64,000 nt of DNA from an uncultured Granulosicoccaceae bacterium. Lineage in GTDB: Bacteria > Pseudomonadota > Gammaproteobacteria > Granulosicoccales > Granulosicoccaceae. The stretch covers positions 124,001-188,000 of the forward strand of contig CALAJN010000006.1 in NCBI GenBank assembly GCA_937922675.1. Reading direction: 5' to 3'. Each line of letters opens with the position of its first letter. Within the stretch, counting starts at the first letter, position 1. The notes below the pieces were generated by a model that had not been told where the DNA came from, did not search any database, and was given only the letters and a program-made list of their open reading frames with translations. Made by a program: the position numbers and the translations under genes. Shown here in pieces: positions 54,070 through 63,515 of this stretch.

Positions 54070-55392
54070 TTATCGGAAATAGCGGTCAGCAAAGTCGATG
54101 ATGGATTCGGTTGAATCATCACCGACGATGTACAGCAACTCCACTGTGTCACTGAAATCCAGCTTGCACGTCTCTGTAATTACACCGCAGCTGGGTGGCA
54201 GGTATGCAAACGCTGCGTTCCAGGCAATCTGATCCCGGCTTGCACGGGCACGAGAAACAAATTCACTGGATTGCATTCTCAAGTCGGCACTGCCGTTGGC
54301 AATATTACCGTTGGGCACGTTTACATAGCTTGTGGTGTCGCGTACAAAAGCGATGTTCTCGGTTTGCCCTTCGTTGAAGCGCTCACTGTGTTGAACAACG
54401 TGTACACGCTTGAGATTCAGACCGGGAAAGCGAGAAGAGAGCCCGCGTAGAACAGCAGTGGTGAAGTCAGAAGGCCCACCTTCAGCCACCCAGACATCAC
54501 CGCCATTCGCGAGTGTCTGGGCCCAGCGGTTGATGCTGGTTTCAACCGCTGACGCATTGTTGTTGTAGGCATCGAGTACCTGATCACTGAAAATGGTCTG
54601 GGCCAGGCCAACGCTTTCTTGCTGAAAGCGATTCAACAGGTCGTGACCGCAGGTTCCGTTGACAACAAGCGGTTCGGCCAAATCGAGAGTACGTACGACC
54701 GACAGTGCGGCGGCCATGGCCTGACCGTCGTCCGGATCCGGACAGTTGTCGTAGTGCAAGACCAGAAGATCATCCCTACCGAGCCTGCCCACAGCGGCCT
54801 CTGTGTTGACGTCTGGTTCACTTGTATCCGTTGGTTCGTTAGTCGCCGTGTGTGCGTTGGGAGCTGTCGGTTCGCTGGTAGTAGTGGGTCCGTCGGTTTG
54901 TATTGTGCTTGAGCCAAATTCAATAGCGTTGGCCGAAACGGTAACGGAATTTGATATTTCGACAGCAGGCGCCGACGTACCGATAACCCCGGAGCTGCAG
55001 AGCCATCCGTCGGCGACGGGATCACAATCGCGTCTTGTGTAGCTACCACAGTGCTGCTCGAACAGCCGTCGAGCCTGTTTCAGGCTGCTCGCTGTGGGCG
55101 AATAGCAAAGACCTTCAGACGTCGCGGTCAACGGGCCAACTCGCGCGACTGCGGGGGCGCCCGCTCCTAATACACCCGCAGAGCACGTCCAGGCCTCGTC
55201 TATCAAATCACAGTCGCTTCGGGTGTCTCCCGGGCACTGTTCGGCGAATTGGTTCTTCGCTTCGCTGAGAGAAACGCCGGTCTCAACCCTGACAGCACAG
55301 GCTGTTTCCTGCGCTTGCGCTGAACTGAACTGGGGCAACCATGCGGCTGCAAGCAGAAGGAGTCCAGACAGGTTTGCATGCATTGTGGCCAT
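54070..55392 (-). CDS. Secreted protein with tandem Cys repeats and nucleoside-hydrolase-like domain
   Basis: About 440 residues from the ATG at 55392, with a signal peptide ending ...SSAQA. Two repeats of about 48 residues follow. Each has four cysteines with the same relative spacing (Cys32, 53, 61, 70 and Cys96, 115, 123, 132) and the shared end CSxGVxGxxAPAV. A Thr/Pro/Glu-rich linker then leads to a domain with YDNCPDPDDGQ, resembling the DPDD metal motif of nucleoside hydrolase-type folds, and with GGDVWVAEGGP. I do not know a named family with this architecture. A surface or extracellular role is likely. Confidence 0.72.
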   Translation of the reverse strand: MATMHANLSGLLLLAAAWLPQFSSAQAQETACAVRVETGVSLSEAKNQFAEQCPGDTRSDCDLIDEAWTCSAGVLGAGAPAVARVGPLTATSEGLCYSPTASSLKQARRLFEQHCGSYTRRDCDPVADGWLCSSGVIGTSAPAVEISNSVTVSANAIEFGSSTIQTDGPTTTSEPTAPNAHTATNEPTDTSEPDVNTEAAVGRLGRDDLLVLHYDNCPDPDDGQAMAAALSVVRTLDLAEPLVVNGTCGHDLLNRFQQESVGLAQTIFSDQVLDAYNNNASAVETSINRWAQTLANGGDVWVAEGGPSDFTTAVLRGLSSRFPGLNLKRVHVVQHSERFNEGQTENIAFVRDTTSYVNVPNGNIANGSADLRMQSSEFVSRARASRDQIAWNAAFAYLPPSCGVITETCKLDFSDTVELLYIVGDDSTESIIDFADRYFR

Positions 55393-55623
55393 GTGCTTCC
55401 GGGATGCGTGGCGTGGTGAGGGATTTCTGTGTTCGTTCTGCGCTAGTGGTGTAACCGCTACGTTCACCAGCACACAGAGCGATGCGCGGGAGTCGCAGGC
55501 GTCAATATATCGGCTTTGGAGACGCTCCGCTGAATGCCGCAGTGCTCGGATGTAACGCCGATTTCAGTTGATGGCCTGTGCTGCCGATATCGCGAGTGCA
55601 ACCAGAGGACAGGTAACAAGTTA

Positions 55624-57285
55624 ATGTTGGGAAGAACCATAGCGAGGCTAGCGTGGGCTGCCTGTGCCTCCAGTATGTTGTGGAATGTGGGTCACACCTT
55701 TGCGGCTGAAGTTCGTCAAACCGACGACTACGTAGCAGTCATTGTCGAGGCTGAAGAATTCGACGACAAGGATGATCGATGGGTGCTCACCGGACCCAGT
55801 ACCCCGGCACAGGAACTGGACCCTGATCCCAACCATTCGGCAACCGCTGTCGGGCAGTTCTATCTTGAATTGCTACCCGATTCCCGAGTGACACACGAGG
55901 ATCCCTTTCCCACCGAGCCTGAGTTACGCAGCTTTTGGGGAGAGGGGCAAGTAGCCCCTCGCATCAACTACACCGTAAATTTCCCGGAAGCGGGTCGCTA
56001 CCATGTACATGTACGAGGCTTGTCGACCGGCACTGAGGACAATGGATTGCATATCGGCCTGAACGGCACTTTTCCAGACTCCGGACAGAAGGTGCAACTG
56101 TGTTCTGCTGGAAGAGGCTGGTGGTGGACCAGCAGGCAACGTGAGTCCGGCGGTGCCGGGTCCTGTGGCACAGATTTTACGGTGTGGATCGATGTCGAGA
56201 ACCCAGGCCTCCAGACGCTGAATGTTTCCCCGCGTGAAGACGGATTCGAGCTGGATCGTCTCATGCTGATCAAGGATACTTCAGCGGGAACGAGGCGGTG
56301 CAATGCGACCGGAGAAGACTCGATCAGGTGCGTCAACGGTGCGATCCCGTCAGCCGACGGCGATGTCAATATCGTTACCGAGTTGAGCGCAAGCGCTGAA
56401 GGGATTGCTCTCGGTGACAGTGTGATCCTTGATGTGTCTGTGCGAAACGAGGACAACTTTGACACGGCAACCGGTGTAGAGCTGACACTGGGCGATTTTC
56501 TCGAGACTGATTGGGCGCTCGTGAATGCAGATGAACGGTGCACCTACGATGACTCAGCGTTGACGTGTGACCTGGGTGACATGGAGCCCTCCGAGTCTGG
56601 GCATTCCGTTGATCTCTCCTTCGAGCTCCAGAGTCTCACCGAAGGCCTGACCGAGTTCACAGTCGTTGTCGGGACCAATGAGGTGGATACTGATCCGACT
56701 GGCGCAAGCGATGCGGCACGTGTCGACGTGCGAGACCCTGCCACGCAACTCGACGTCCAGGGTGACGAACTGTTCGCGCTCGACTTCGGCGAATCTGCCG
56801 TCATGAGCTTCCTTGTTTCCAATATCGGGGATGACGATGCCGCGGATGTGGTGGTCAATCTCGATCTTGCCGACGCGCTAGAGCTGATAACGCTGCCTGC
56901 AGCCTGCTCGCAAGATCAACAAACGCTCGTGTGTGAGTTTGACAATGTCAGGGTGGGGCGCAGTGCTGAGCTGGCAGTGACGGTCAATGCGGCCGCGAGT
57001 GGCGTCGATGTTTCAAGTTTCAGTGCCTCGGCGGCGAATGCGGCCGAAGTGCAGTCCACGCTGACCTCAATCATTGCCGCTGAGCCTGAACCTGAGCCAG
57101 AAGTGGCGCCAGAGCCGGATGCACAAAATCCGGAAGACGGCGTTGACAGCGTTGACAGCGTTGACAGTGTTGAGACGCCAGCGGCCAAGCGCTCAGGCTC
57201 CGGTGCTATCGGCGGTATGCTTGTGGCGCTTCTCGGCGGTGCGTTGCTGCGCCGCCGGAGGACGCCGGCGACCGTGACGCCATAG
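55624..57285 (+). CDS. Secreted multidomain protein with GlyGly-CTERM-like sorting tail
   Basis: About 553 residues from the ATG at 55624, with a signal peptide ending FAAE. Residues about 30-210 look like a carbohydrate-binding (CBM6/35-type) sandwich beginning VIVEAEEFDDKDDRW and ending FELDRLML. Two DUF11-like domains follow (VSVRNEDNFDTATGVELTL; FLVSNIGDDDAADVVVN). A linker rich in Glu-Pro and Val-Asp-Ser leads to SGSGAIGGMLVALLGGALLRRRR in parts: a Gly-rich start, hydrophobic helix and Arg cluster. This resembles GlyGly-CTERM signals, which are processed by rhombosortase and mark type II-secreted proteins. Probably surface-bound and sugar-binding. Confidence 0.75.
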   Translation: MLGRTIARLAWAACASSMLWNVGHTFAAEVRQTDDYVAVIVEAEEFDDKDDRWVLTGPSTPAQELDPDPNHSATAVGQFYLELLPDSRVTHEDPFPTEPELRSFWGEGQVAPRINYTVNFPEAGRYHVHVRGLSTGTEDNGLHIGLNGTFPDSGQKVQLCSAGRGWWWTSRQRESGGAGSCGTDFTVWIDVENPGLQTLNVSPREDGFELDRLMLIKDTSAGTRRCNATGEDSIRCVNGAIPSADGDVNIVTELSASAEGIALGDSVILDVSVRNEDNFDTATGVELTLGDFLETDWALVNADERCTYDDSALTCDLGDMEPSESGHSVDLSFELQSLTEGLTEFTVVVGTNEVDTDPTGASDAARVDVRDPATQLDVQGDELFALDFGESAVMSFLVSNIGDDDAADVVVNLDLADALELITLPAACSQDQQTLVCEFDNVRVGRSAELAVTVNAAASGVDVSSFSASAANAAEVQSTLTSIIAAEPEPEPEVAPEPDAQNPEDGVDSVDSVDSVETPAAKRSGSGAIGGMLVALLGGALLRRRRTPATVTP

Positions 57286-57312
57286 CGGCGAGGGCAGCAG
57301 AGGGGTAGGGAA

Positions 57313-57386
<74 letters not shown>

Positions 57387-57644
57387 CTGCCCGAGAAGTC
57401 TACCGCAAAGCAGTTGCTTGGGCGATTGTGGATCGTGAGCGCGCTTTGTCGGTATCCAACCTGCCAGATACAAGTCATTCGACCTTTGGGCACCAACGGG
57501 CTTTACCCTTGAGGATGACAGCTCAATTCGGCCAGCTCGTTCTCACTTGACCGCAGTACACGACCGTAGCAAGGCAACAACGCTCGTCTGCGTGTCGATC
57601 GCCGCCGGAACCTGTCAACATCAATACAGAGTGCACGTATCGGT

Positions 57645-58502
57645 TCAATAAGAGTAGGGGTGCATCTTGGAGAACCCATCAGAAGCTCTAAGTATCCCGG
57701 AGGGGCTTATCCATATCCTCTTTTCGTGTGTGGCATTCAAAAAACGAATCATGTTCTCTCTGCCTCCTGCCGGACGACCATGCAATATTCTCACTGGCCC
57801 TTCCAGGCCGGTAGAGTTTGACATTCTCAAGTGATACTCAACCGGCAGGATAAGAGCGTTTACCGATGAGTTCCATAACAAGCCTCTGAATTCGGATTGA
57901 TCGCTATAGTTCTTCCAAACTAGATGAAGTTCGCGCTGAATGCCCGATAGCAAGCGATCTTCCCACTCAGCTAGAAACCCTTTTTCGACCGCCGATCTGG
58001 AGTATCCGACGACGCCTGTATTTATCCTTGGAACTGCTATGTCTTTTTTCAGCTCATTGACGGGCTTGCATCCAATCGATGACGGAATTTTTGTGGGTGC
58101 ATACCCGACGAGAACGTCGTACTTGTTCAGCAGGTGAAACACGTCGTTTATTGGATGTCCAATAATCGTGTCCGAGTCAAGAAAAAGTGTGCGGTCATAA
58201 GGGGATAGCGAGAGCGCTTTCACCTTGAATAAAAAGCCTTGCATCTTGGGTGCGTGGTCTACTGCATCGGCAAGAATGTTACTGATCTCCGAGTCAGTTT
58301 TTTCCTTGAGCAAGGCGTTGAGGTCCACACGCGTAACGGTGTCGTAGAACGCGTCCGGAACAACTGTATTGTTATCTGTGATCAGGGATACGCCTACAGT
58401 TGGCATAATCTTCCTTATCGACTGGACAAGTACTTTGCTTTCTTCGATGTACTTCTGTCCGTAGGCAGCCAAGAGGATGCCGAAGTTCTGCTTTGGCCTC
58501 AT
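57645..58502 (-). CDS. GT-A fold glycosyltransferase-like protein
   Basis: A 285-residue protein with a GT8-like layout: FGILLAAYGQKYIEESKVL at the start, and the metal-binding D-x-D motif in RTLFLDSDTIIGHP. Later parts include PRINTGVVGYSRS, which fits the nucleotide-sugar side. The donor and acceptor sugars are unknown. It is the first gene after the tRNA and has more A+T than the genes on the left. It is divergent from the GT2 gene. Confidence 0.75.
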   Translation of the reverse strand: MRPKQNFGILLAAYGQKYIEESKVLVQSIRKIMPTVGVSLITDNNTVVPDAFYDTVTRVDLNALLKEKTDSEISNILADAVDHAPKMQGFLFKVKALSLSPYDRTLFLDSDTIIGHPINDVFHLLNKYDVLVGYAPTKIPSSIGCKPVNELKKDIAVPRINTGVVGYSRSAVEKGFLAEWEDRLLSGIQRELHLVWKNYSDQSEFRGLLWNSSVNALILPVEYHLRMSNSTGLEGPVRILHGRPAGGRENMIRFLNATHEKRIWISPSGILRASDGFSKMHPYSY

Positions 58503-58885
58503 TTGAATCTCGCACTAGAATGCGCAACAGCGCTTCAGTGATAGTTTTTTCTTACGTGTTGTTCCTGAACCATATGCAAGTATCAAGAGGCTGGTAGGCG
58601 GTTGCGGTCTACCTGGTTAATTGCCTGCTCTCTTGCTGCTCGGGCTTCGTTGGTTAGTGCGATCGAGCCCTGAAAATCAGCCTGCTGGCAACGGATCCTG
58701 CCGCTTTGGGTGTGCTGATCTAGCAAGTTGGGTGCCTCTCTTGCCTGCTGGGTGTCGCTTGCCGGTCAATGTGGCCGAATAACCTACGGGTATCCCCGGC
58801 TAGCCAGCCCTCGTGTAGCGCAACACCACCAGTGGCATAGCGATTGCTGCTTGAGCGCACACAGTAATGCAACAATCCAATATCA
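58503..58885. other. Intergenic region between divergent glycosyltransferases
   Basis: About 383 bases without a supported gene. The minus strand has a 60-codon open, hydrophilic, Gln/Arg/Ala-rich stretch at about 58585-58780 with no start codon and no family match. Promoters for both flanking genes are expected but none stands out. Confidence 0.4.
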
Positions 58886-59671
58886 ATGAATGATATCCAC
58901 TGCGTCGTGAATGCACATCGCGAGGGACGCATTGTTCACGCGACGATAGCCAGTGTAAAGCGCGCCGTATCGTACGCTGAGAGAGTGGGGCTGTCGTGTT
59001 CGGTACTTGTCGTTCTTGATCGACCCAGTCGTGAGACCGAGAAAGTGGTTGAGCGAGAGTGCGAAGGTTTTGCTGATGTAGCCACGGTTGATTTCGGAGA
59101 TCTGTCGCACTCCCGGAACTATGCCGTATCAAGATCACAGGCGAAGTACACCGCGTTTGTTGATGGCGATGACTTGTGGGGTGAAAACTGGCTTGTGGAA
59201 TGCTATACGACCGCGAATCGCTCGAAAAAAAGAATCGTGTTGCATCCGGAGTTCAATATTTTCTTTGATAGTGAGTTTTGCCATGTGTTTAACCACGTTG
59301 ATATGGAAGATCATGATTTTGAGATGGAATCCTTGTATCGCATGAATTACTGGACTGCGCTATCGTTCGCTGAAACTTCTGTGTATGCAACGCATCCATT
59401 CCGCAAGAACGTGATTCTGGAAGGGTTTGGATATGAGGACTGGACTTGGAACTTTGAAACTATTCAGGCAGGTATTGTTCACAAGATAGCTGCTGGTACA
59501 GTTCACTTTGTAAGGAAAGGAGTTGCTCACGATTCATTGCTTGCTCAAACAAACAAGCTAAATGCTTTGCCACGGGTGCTGAAAATATACCGTAACGATT
59601 TAGATCAGCACGACACCGTTACCAGTCCTGAGAAGAGCGCGAGCGCGCCCTTTCCGCGCAAGGCCGCCTGA
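58886..59671 (+). CDS. Family 2 glycosyltransferase
   Basis: A 261-residue GT2 enzyme. It starts with HCVVNAHREGRIVHATIAS (nucleotide-binding strand), has AKYTAFVDGDDLW as the DxD-bearing segment and a later YEDWTWNFE that matches the catalytic acidic motif. No membrane segment is visible, so it is cytosolic. It lies 22 bases before the next glycosyltransferase gene in the same direction, and both probably build one surface glycan with the downstream sulfotransferase. Confidence 0.85.
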   Translation: MNDIHCVVNAHREGRIVHATIASVKRAVSYAERVGLSCSVLVVLDRPSRETEKVVERECEGFADVATVDFGDLSHSRNYAVSRSQAKYTAFVDGDDLWGENWLVECYTTANRSKKRIVLHPEFNIFFDSEFCHVFNHVDMEDHDFEMESLYRMNYWTALSFAETSVYATHPFRKNVILEGFGYEDWTWNFETIQAGIVHKIAAGTVHFVRKGVAHDSLLAQTNKLNALPRVLKIYRNDLDQHDTVTSPEKSASAPFPRKAA

Positions 59672-59693
59672 ACATTTACACGGGCCCTTGAAG

Positions 59694-61703
59694 ATGGCTA
59701 CTGAAGAAAATTCCGGAACTGAAACCCGCGGTCATATTGATGGCGTTTTTAACCACCAATTGACTGGATGGTTTTTCCAAAGGGGGCTTGCGAAAACAAA
59801 TCTGACACTGTCCGTTGATGGGCATGCTTGCATGACGGTGGATTCTCAACTGCCGCGCCCTGATGTTGCCAGCAGGCTTGGGTGTGAAGAGCAAACTGGG
59901 TTTTGTTTTGACTTGAGCAGACTCGATCTGGATGAAGATCCAAGTCGGATAGTGGAGCTCACAATTCGGCACGACGTGAGTGGTTTCAGTTTCAATGAGG
60001 CAAGGCTAAGCTACTGTCGAGACATCTCGATCTGGTTCGAACAGATTCGCGAAATATTTCGTCCAGAGTATTACATTTGTAAAAATGAGCTCTTTCACCT
60101 GAGCGGGGATCTTGCGCTCCAGCATTTTCTGACTCAGGGCATCTTCGAGCTGAAAGATCCGTGTCCGTGGTTTTCCAATGCGTTTTACTCACAGCAATAC
60201 CCTGATCTTGATGCCCGGACACGACTGCCGCTTATTGATTATCTAGAGCAGGAGCCGACGCTGTCTCGGCGCCCGTCGAGTTTGTTTGATCCTCGCTACT
60301 ACAGAGACAGATACGAAGATCTGTCTGGTATGAACAACTTGTTGTCGCACTTTTCCAGGTACGGCAACACCGAGGGAAGAGCGGGAGTCGAGAGAGCGCT
60401 GCCCAATCACATTCGGCGTGAGTTCAATGAAGTCATAAGGCTTGATCCGAAGGTTGCTACTGCAGCCAATGGTCTTGGTGAGATCGTTCGATATCCTCAG
60501 ATATCACCTGCGACATACTTGGCCAAGTTGATTCATGGGCGGTTTGGCGATCGAATAAAAGCAATAATATGCGTGCCATTTATCAGCCGTGGTGGAGCAG
60601 ACTTGATCTCTACTTATCTGTTTCGTGCCTATCAGCAGGCATTTGGTAAGGAACACGTACTCATGATAGTCACAGATCGGCCGTCGATAGATGTGCCAGG
60701 CTGGCTTGATGATGGCTCACAGGTCATTTGTGTTGACGATGAATCGACATTCTCCGACAACGAAGAAAAGCTGGTTGCGCTGCATGGCTGTATTGGCCAG
60801 CTGTCCCCAGAAAAAATCATCAACGTTAATTCGCATCTGACCTGGCAGCTGTTTGAGCGCTATGGACCGCAGCTCTCGTCGGTAGCTGATCTTTTTGCAT
60901 ACCTTTTCTGCTTTGACTATGACGTGAATCGCAACAAGGTTGGATACATAACTGACTATCTCCCTCAGACGATCAGATACTTGAAGAGTGTTTACTTTGA
61001 CAACAAGGCAATTGTTGAAACCCTCAGTGTCTTGTACGGTTTTCCTGATGAGCACGCGAACAAGCTGCATACAGTGTATGTGCCAGCAGCTGAAGGATTG
61101 AAGCCCACAGTCTATGAAAATGGAGTGACACGGGAGACCATTCTGTGGGTAGGTCGGCTTTCGTTGCAGAAGAGACCTGATGTCCTGGTAGAAATAGCTC
61201 GCTCTATGCCTGGGCAGATGTTTGACGTCTATGGTCCGGCCGGCAATGCAGAATGCTCCGGTGACATTATCGCCGGCAACTATCCGAACATTCGGTATCA
61301 AGGCACGTACGATTCTCTTGAGGAGGTTAATTTAGACCAGTACCTGTGCTTCTTGAATACATCGGAGTGGGATGGGCTGCCCACAATCATCATCCAGATG
61401 ATGGCGTTGGGTTTGCCAGTTGTTACGTCGCCTGTTTGTGGAATACCGGAGTTGGTCGATGAGAGAACAGGATGGCTTGTCGAGAATTTCGACGCCGCTC
61501 CGGAATACATTGCCGAGTTGCGCAAGGTGGAAATCAACAGTCAGCTTTCTTTGGAGAAAGTTGCGGAGGCGTTGTCAGTTGTCAAGTCGAGGCATATCTG
61601 GACGAGATTTCATACGCGGCTAGAGTCACTTGGGGCGTTTGCGGCCCATACAAGCTCGACGCGTGTCAATGCATTTTTCGAGGACAGGCGGAAAAGCGCG
61701 TGA
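59694..61703 (+). CDS. GT4-type glycosyltransferase with N-terminal accessory domains
   Basis: About 669 residues from the ATG at 59694. The N-terminal 85 residues match the beta-sandwich HIDGVFNHQLTGWFF...RPDVASRLG...TGFCFD that precedes many polysaccharide enzymes. Next come repeats like FDPRYYRDRYEDL and HFSRYGNTEGR (about 130-250), known from rhamnan-type synthesis proteins. The C-terminal half is a GT-B transferase with WVGRLSLQKRPDVLVE and a segment SEWDGLPTIIIQMMALGLPVV, whose acidic residue contacts the donor. It likely extends a surface polysaccharide. Confidence 0.85.
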   Translation: MATEENSGTETRGHIDGVFNHQLTGWFFQRGLAKTNLTLSVDGHACMTVDSQLPRPDVASRLGCEEQTGFCFDLSRLDLDEDPSRIVELTIRHDVSGFSFNEARLSYCRDISIWFEQIREIFRPEYYICKNELFHLSGDLALQHFLTQGIFELKDPCPWFSNAFYSQQYPDLDARTRLPLIDYLEQEPTLSRRPSSLFDPRYYRDRYEDLSGMNNLLSHFSRYGNTEGRAGVERALPNHIRREFNEVIRLDPKVATAANGLGEIVRYPQISPATYLAKLIHGRFGDRIKAIICVPFISRGGADLISTYLFRAYQQAFGKEHVLMIVTDRPSIDVPGWLDDGSQVICVDDESTFSDNEEKLVALHGCIGQLSPEKIINVNSHLTWQLFERYGPQLSSVADLFAYLFCFDYDVNRNKVGYITDYLPQTIRYLKSVYFDNKAIVETLSVLYGFPDEHANKLHTVYVPAAEGLKPTVYENGVTRETILWVGRLSLQKRPDVLVEIARSMPGQMFDVYGPAGNAECSGDIIAGNYPNIRYQGTYDSLEEVNLDQYLCFLNTSEWDGLPTIIIQMMALGLPVVTSPVCGIPELVDERTGWLVENFDAAPEYIAELRKVEINSQLSLEKVAEALSVVKSRHIWTRFHTRLESLGAFAAHTSSTRVNAFFEDRRKSA

Positions 61704-61763
61704 TTCATTTTCAATGGTTTATGTTTAAGCGTTCAAGTTCCGCACGTAAGGGAAATCGAATTG

Positions 61764-63461
61764 ATGTTTAAGACGCCAATCTTTATCAGTGGTATTGGCC
61801 GCTCGGGTACAAGCGCTGTCATTAAAGCCATAGCCGAGCATGCCGACGTCGTCTCGCCAGAAAGAGTGGGTGAGGCACCTTTTGTCGGACGGTTTATCAG
61901 TTTTTTGCGTGAGTATGAGGACAGCTCTCCAGCTCGCGACTATCACCTGAAAAACTATCAGCTTGACGGATTGGAACGGGCAGAGCAGTTTTCAAGGTTG
62001 CTTGCCATGCTGCAGTATGGTGTGGATATCAGCAGGGATGAAGTGGCTGGTAAGCACTGGGTGGCGAAGGTGTCTCTCTGCGAGGAAGATTTTGACAAGG
62101 CCTGTCAAATCTTTGGTGAGCTGCGGTGTATCTATGTCATGCGCAACGGCATAGAAGTTGTCAATTCAGCCAGGTCATTTTCTGGGTTCGCTGATCTTAG
62201 CTTTGAGCAGTTGTGCCAGCGCTGGGTAAATAACCTCGCGCAGTGCAAGTACGTTGGTCACCGATCAAACTGTGCGGTGGTCAGGCATGATGAGCTTGTT
62301 GTGAATCCCGATATGGTGTTTGAACGAGTGTTTGCAAAACTGGGGCTTGCCCAGGATTCTGCCCCCGCCACGTTTATCGGTACGAATGTGTTCAATTCGT
62401 CGTTTGTCAAAACAGCCGAATTGGAGAAGACGTCTACCGTGTTTAACGATCGCTTGCAGTGTTGGAAGGAATGGAGTGCTGCAGAGAAAGATACCTTTGT
62501 ATCGATCTGTGGAGCGGCCATGTGCGAATATGGCTTTGAACGACCGTATGCGGATGAAGGTCGCACGCGGCCAAGCGCTAAAAAAGCAGACTCTACTTCC
62601 CCAAGGCCAGTTCAGATTGTGGGTAGCGAGCGCGACGAAGCACTCGCGTTGACTGAAGAACAAGCGCATGAGTTGGCTTCAGTGAAGGCGGCCATTGGCG
62701 AATGCATGAACGAACGCCTGCTCAATTATCATGCAAACCCGTCTGCCCGTTTTCCCTATTGCTTTATGGAGAATCCGAAGGTTGCCTCCACGACTTTGTT
62801 GACCGAATTGCATCGGCAGGAGCTCGGATCAACTGATCAACCGTTGGCAAATGTCCATGAAAGACGATTGTCACCTCTGCCGAAACTGTCTGCCCTCGGG
62901 GCCAAGGAGCAGTGGCGGATGCTTCTGTCAGACGAGATATTTCGTTTTACATTCGTTCGTAACCCGTACAGCCGTCTCTTGTCTGCGTATCTGTCCAAGA
63001 TCGATAAATCTCTGCGTCCGAAAGCTCAGATACTGGCGGCGCTGTCTGGCAAGGCAGAAGACGAGATCGCTGATCTGACACATGTTGTCAGTTTTGCGGA
63101 GTTCGTTGAGGTTGTGTGTTCTCTGAAGCCCGAGGCCATGAATTCTCACTGGAAGCCACAGGTCATGCAGACGCTGTATAACGCGGTGGACTTTCACTTC
63201 ATCGGTCAGTTCGAGCGTCTGAACGATGATTTTTCTGCAGTGAGAAAGCGGCTGTTTGGAATTGAAGTTGGAGAGCTACCTTATTCAAAGAACAAAACAG
63301 CGTCGTCTGCAAAAGTCGAGTCATATTACACCCCTGGTCTTCAGGCCAAGGTAGCGCAAAAGTTCGAGAGCGATTTCGCTGCGTTTGGGTATAGCGATGA
63401 TCTGATGCGAGTACTTGAGCCTGGCGAAGCACGAGTGTCGAAACTGCAGGCTACGGGTTAG
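61764..63461 (+). CDS. Double sulfotransferase (two fused sulfotransferase domains)
   Basis: About 565 residues with two sulfotransferase-like halves. The N-terminal half starts PIFISGIGRSGTSAVIKAI, the PAPS 5'-phosphosulfate loop (residues about 7-23), with RCIYVMRNG as the 3'-phosphate part. The C-terminal half (about 320-550) shows the second-family pattern ENPKVASTTLL and FTFVRNPYSRLLSAYL, like carbohydrate sulfotransferases of the HNK-1 type. An ATG at 61764 is preferred over the TTG before it. Together with the transferases it suggests a sulfated surface glycan. Fusion of both kinds in one chain is unusual. Confidence 0.85.
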   Translation: MFKTPIFISGIGRSGTSAVIKAIAEHADVVSPERVGEAPFVGRFISFLREYEDSSPARDYHLKNYQLDGLERAEQFSRLLAMLQYGVDISRDEVAGKHWVAKVSLCEEDFDKACQIFGELRCIYVMRNGIEVVNSARSFSGFADLSFEQLCQRWVNNLAQCKYVGHRSNCAVVRHDELVVNPDMVFERVFAKLGLAQDSAPATFIGTNVFNSSFVKTAELEKTSTVFNDRLQCWKEWSAAEKDTFVSICGAAMCEYGFERPYADEGRTRPSAKKADSTSPRPVQIVGSERDEALALTEEQAHELASVKAAIGECMNERLLNYHANPSARFPYCFMENPKVASTTLLTELHRQELGSTDQPLANVHERRLSPLPKLSALGAKEQWRMLLSDEIFRFTFVRNPYSRLLSAYLSKIDKSLRPKAQILAALSGKAEDEIADLTHVVSFAEFVEVVCSLKPEAMNSHWKPQVMQTLYNAVDFHFIGQFERLNDDFSAVRKRLFGIEVGELPYSKNKTASSAKVESYYTPGLQAKVAQKFESDFAAFGYSDDLMRVLEPGEARVSKLQATG

Positions 63462-63515
63462 CCTGCATGCATCGCAAAGGAGGCACTCACGTCGATCTTT
63501 AAAGGGTCTCGGAAC

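Noticed and set aside
58585..58780. Open minus-strand stretch with Gln/Arg/Ala-rich pattern between the divergent glycosyltransferases
   Set aside because: No start codon, no family match, and stops in neighbouring frames; too weak to call a gene or a remnant.
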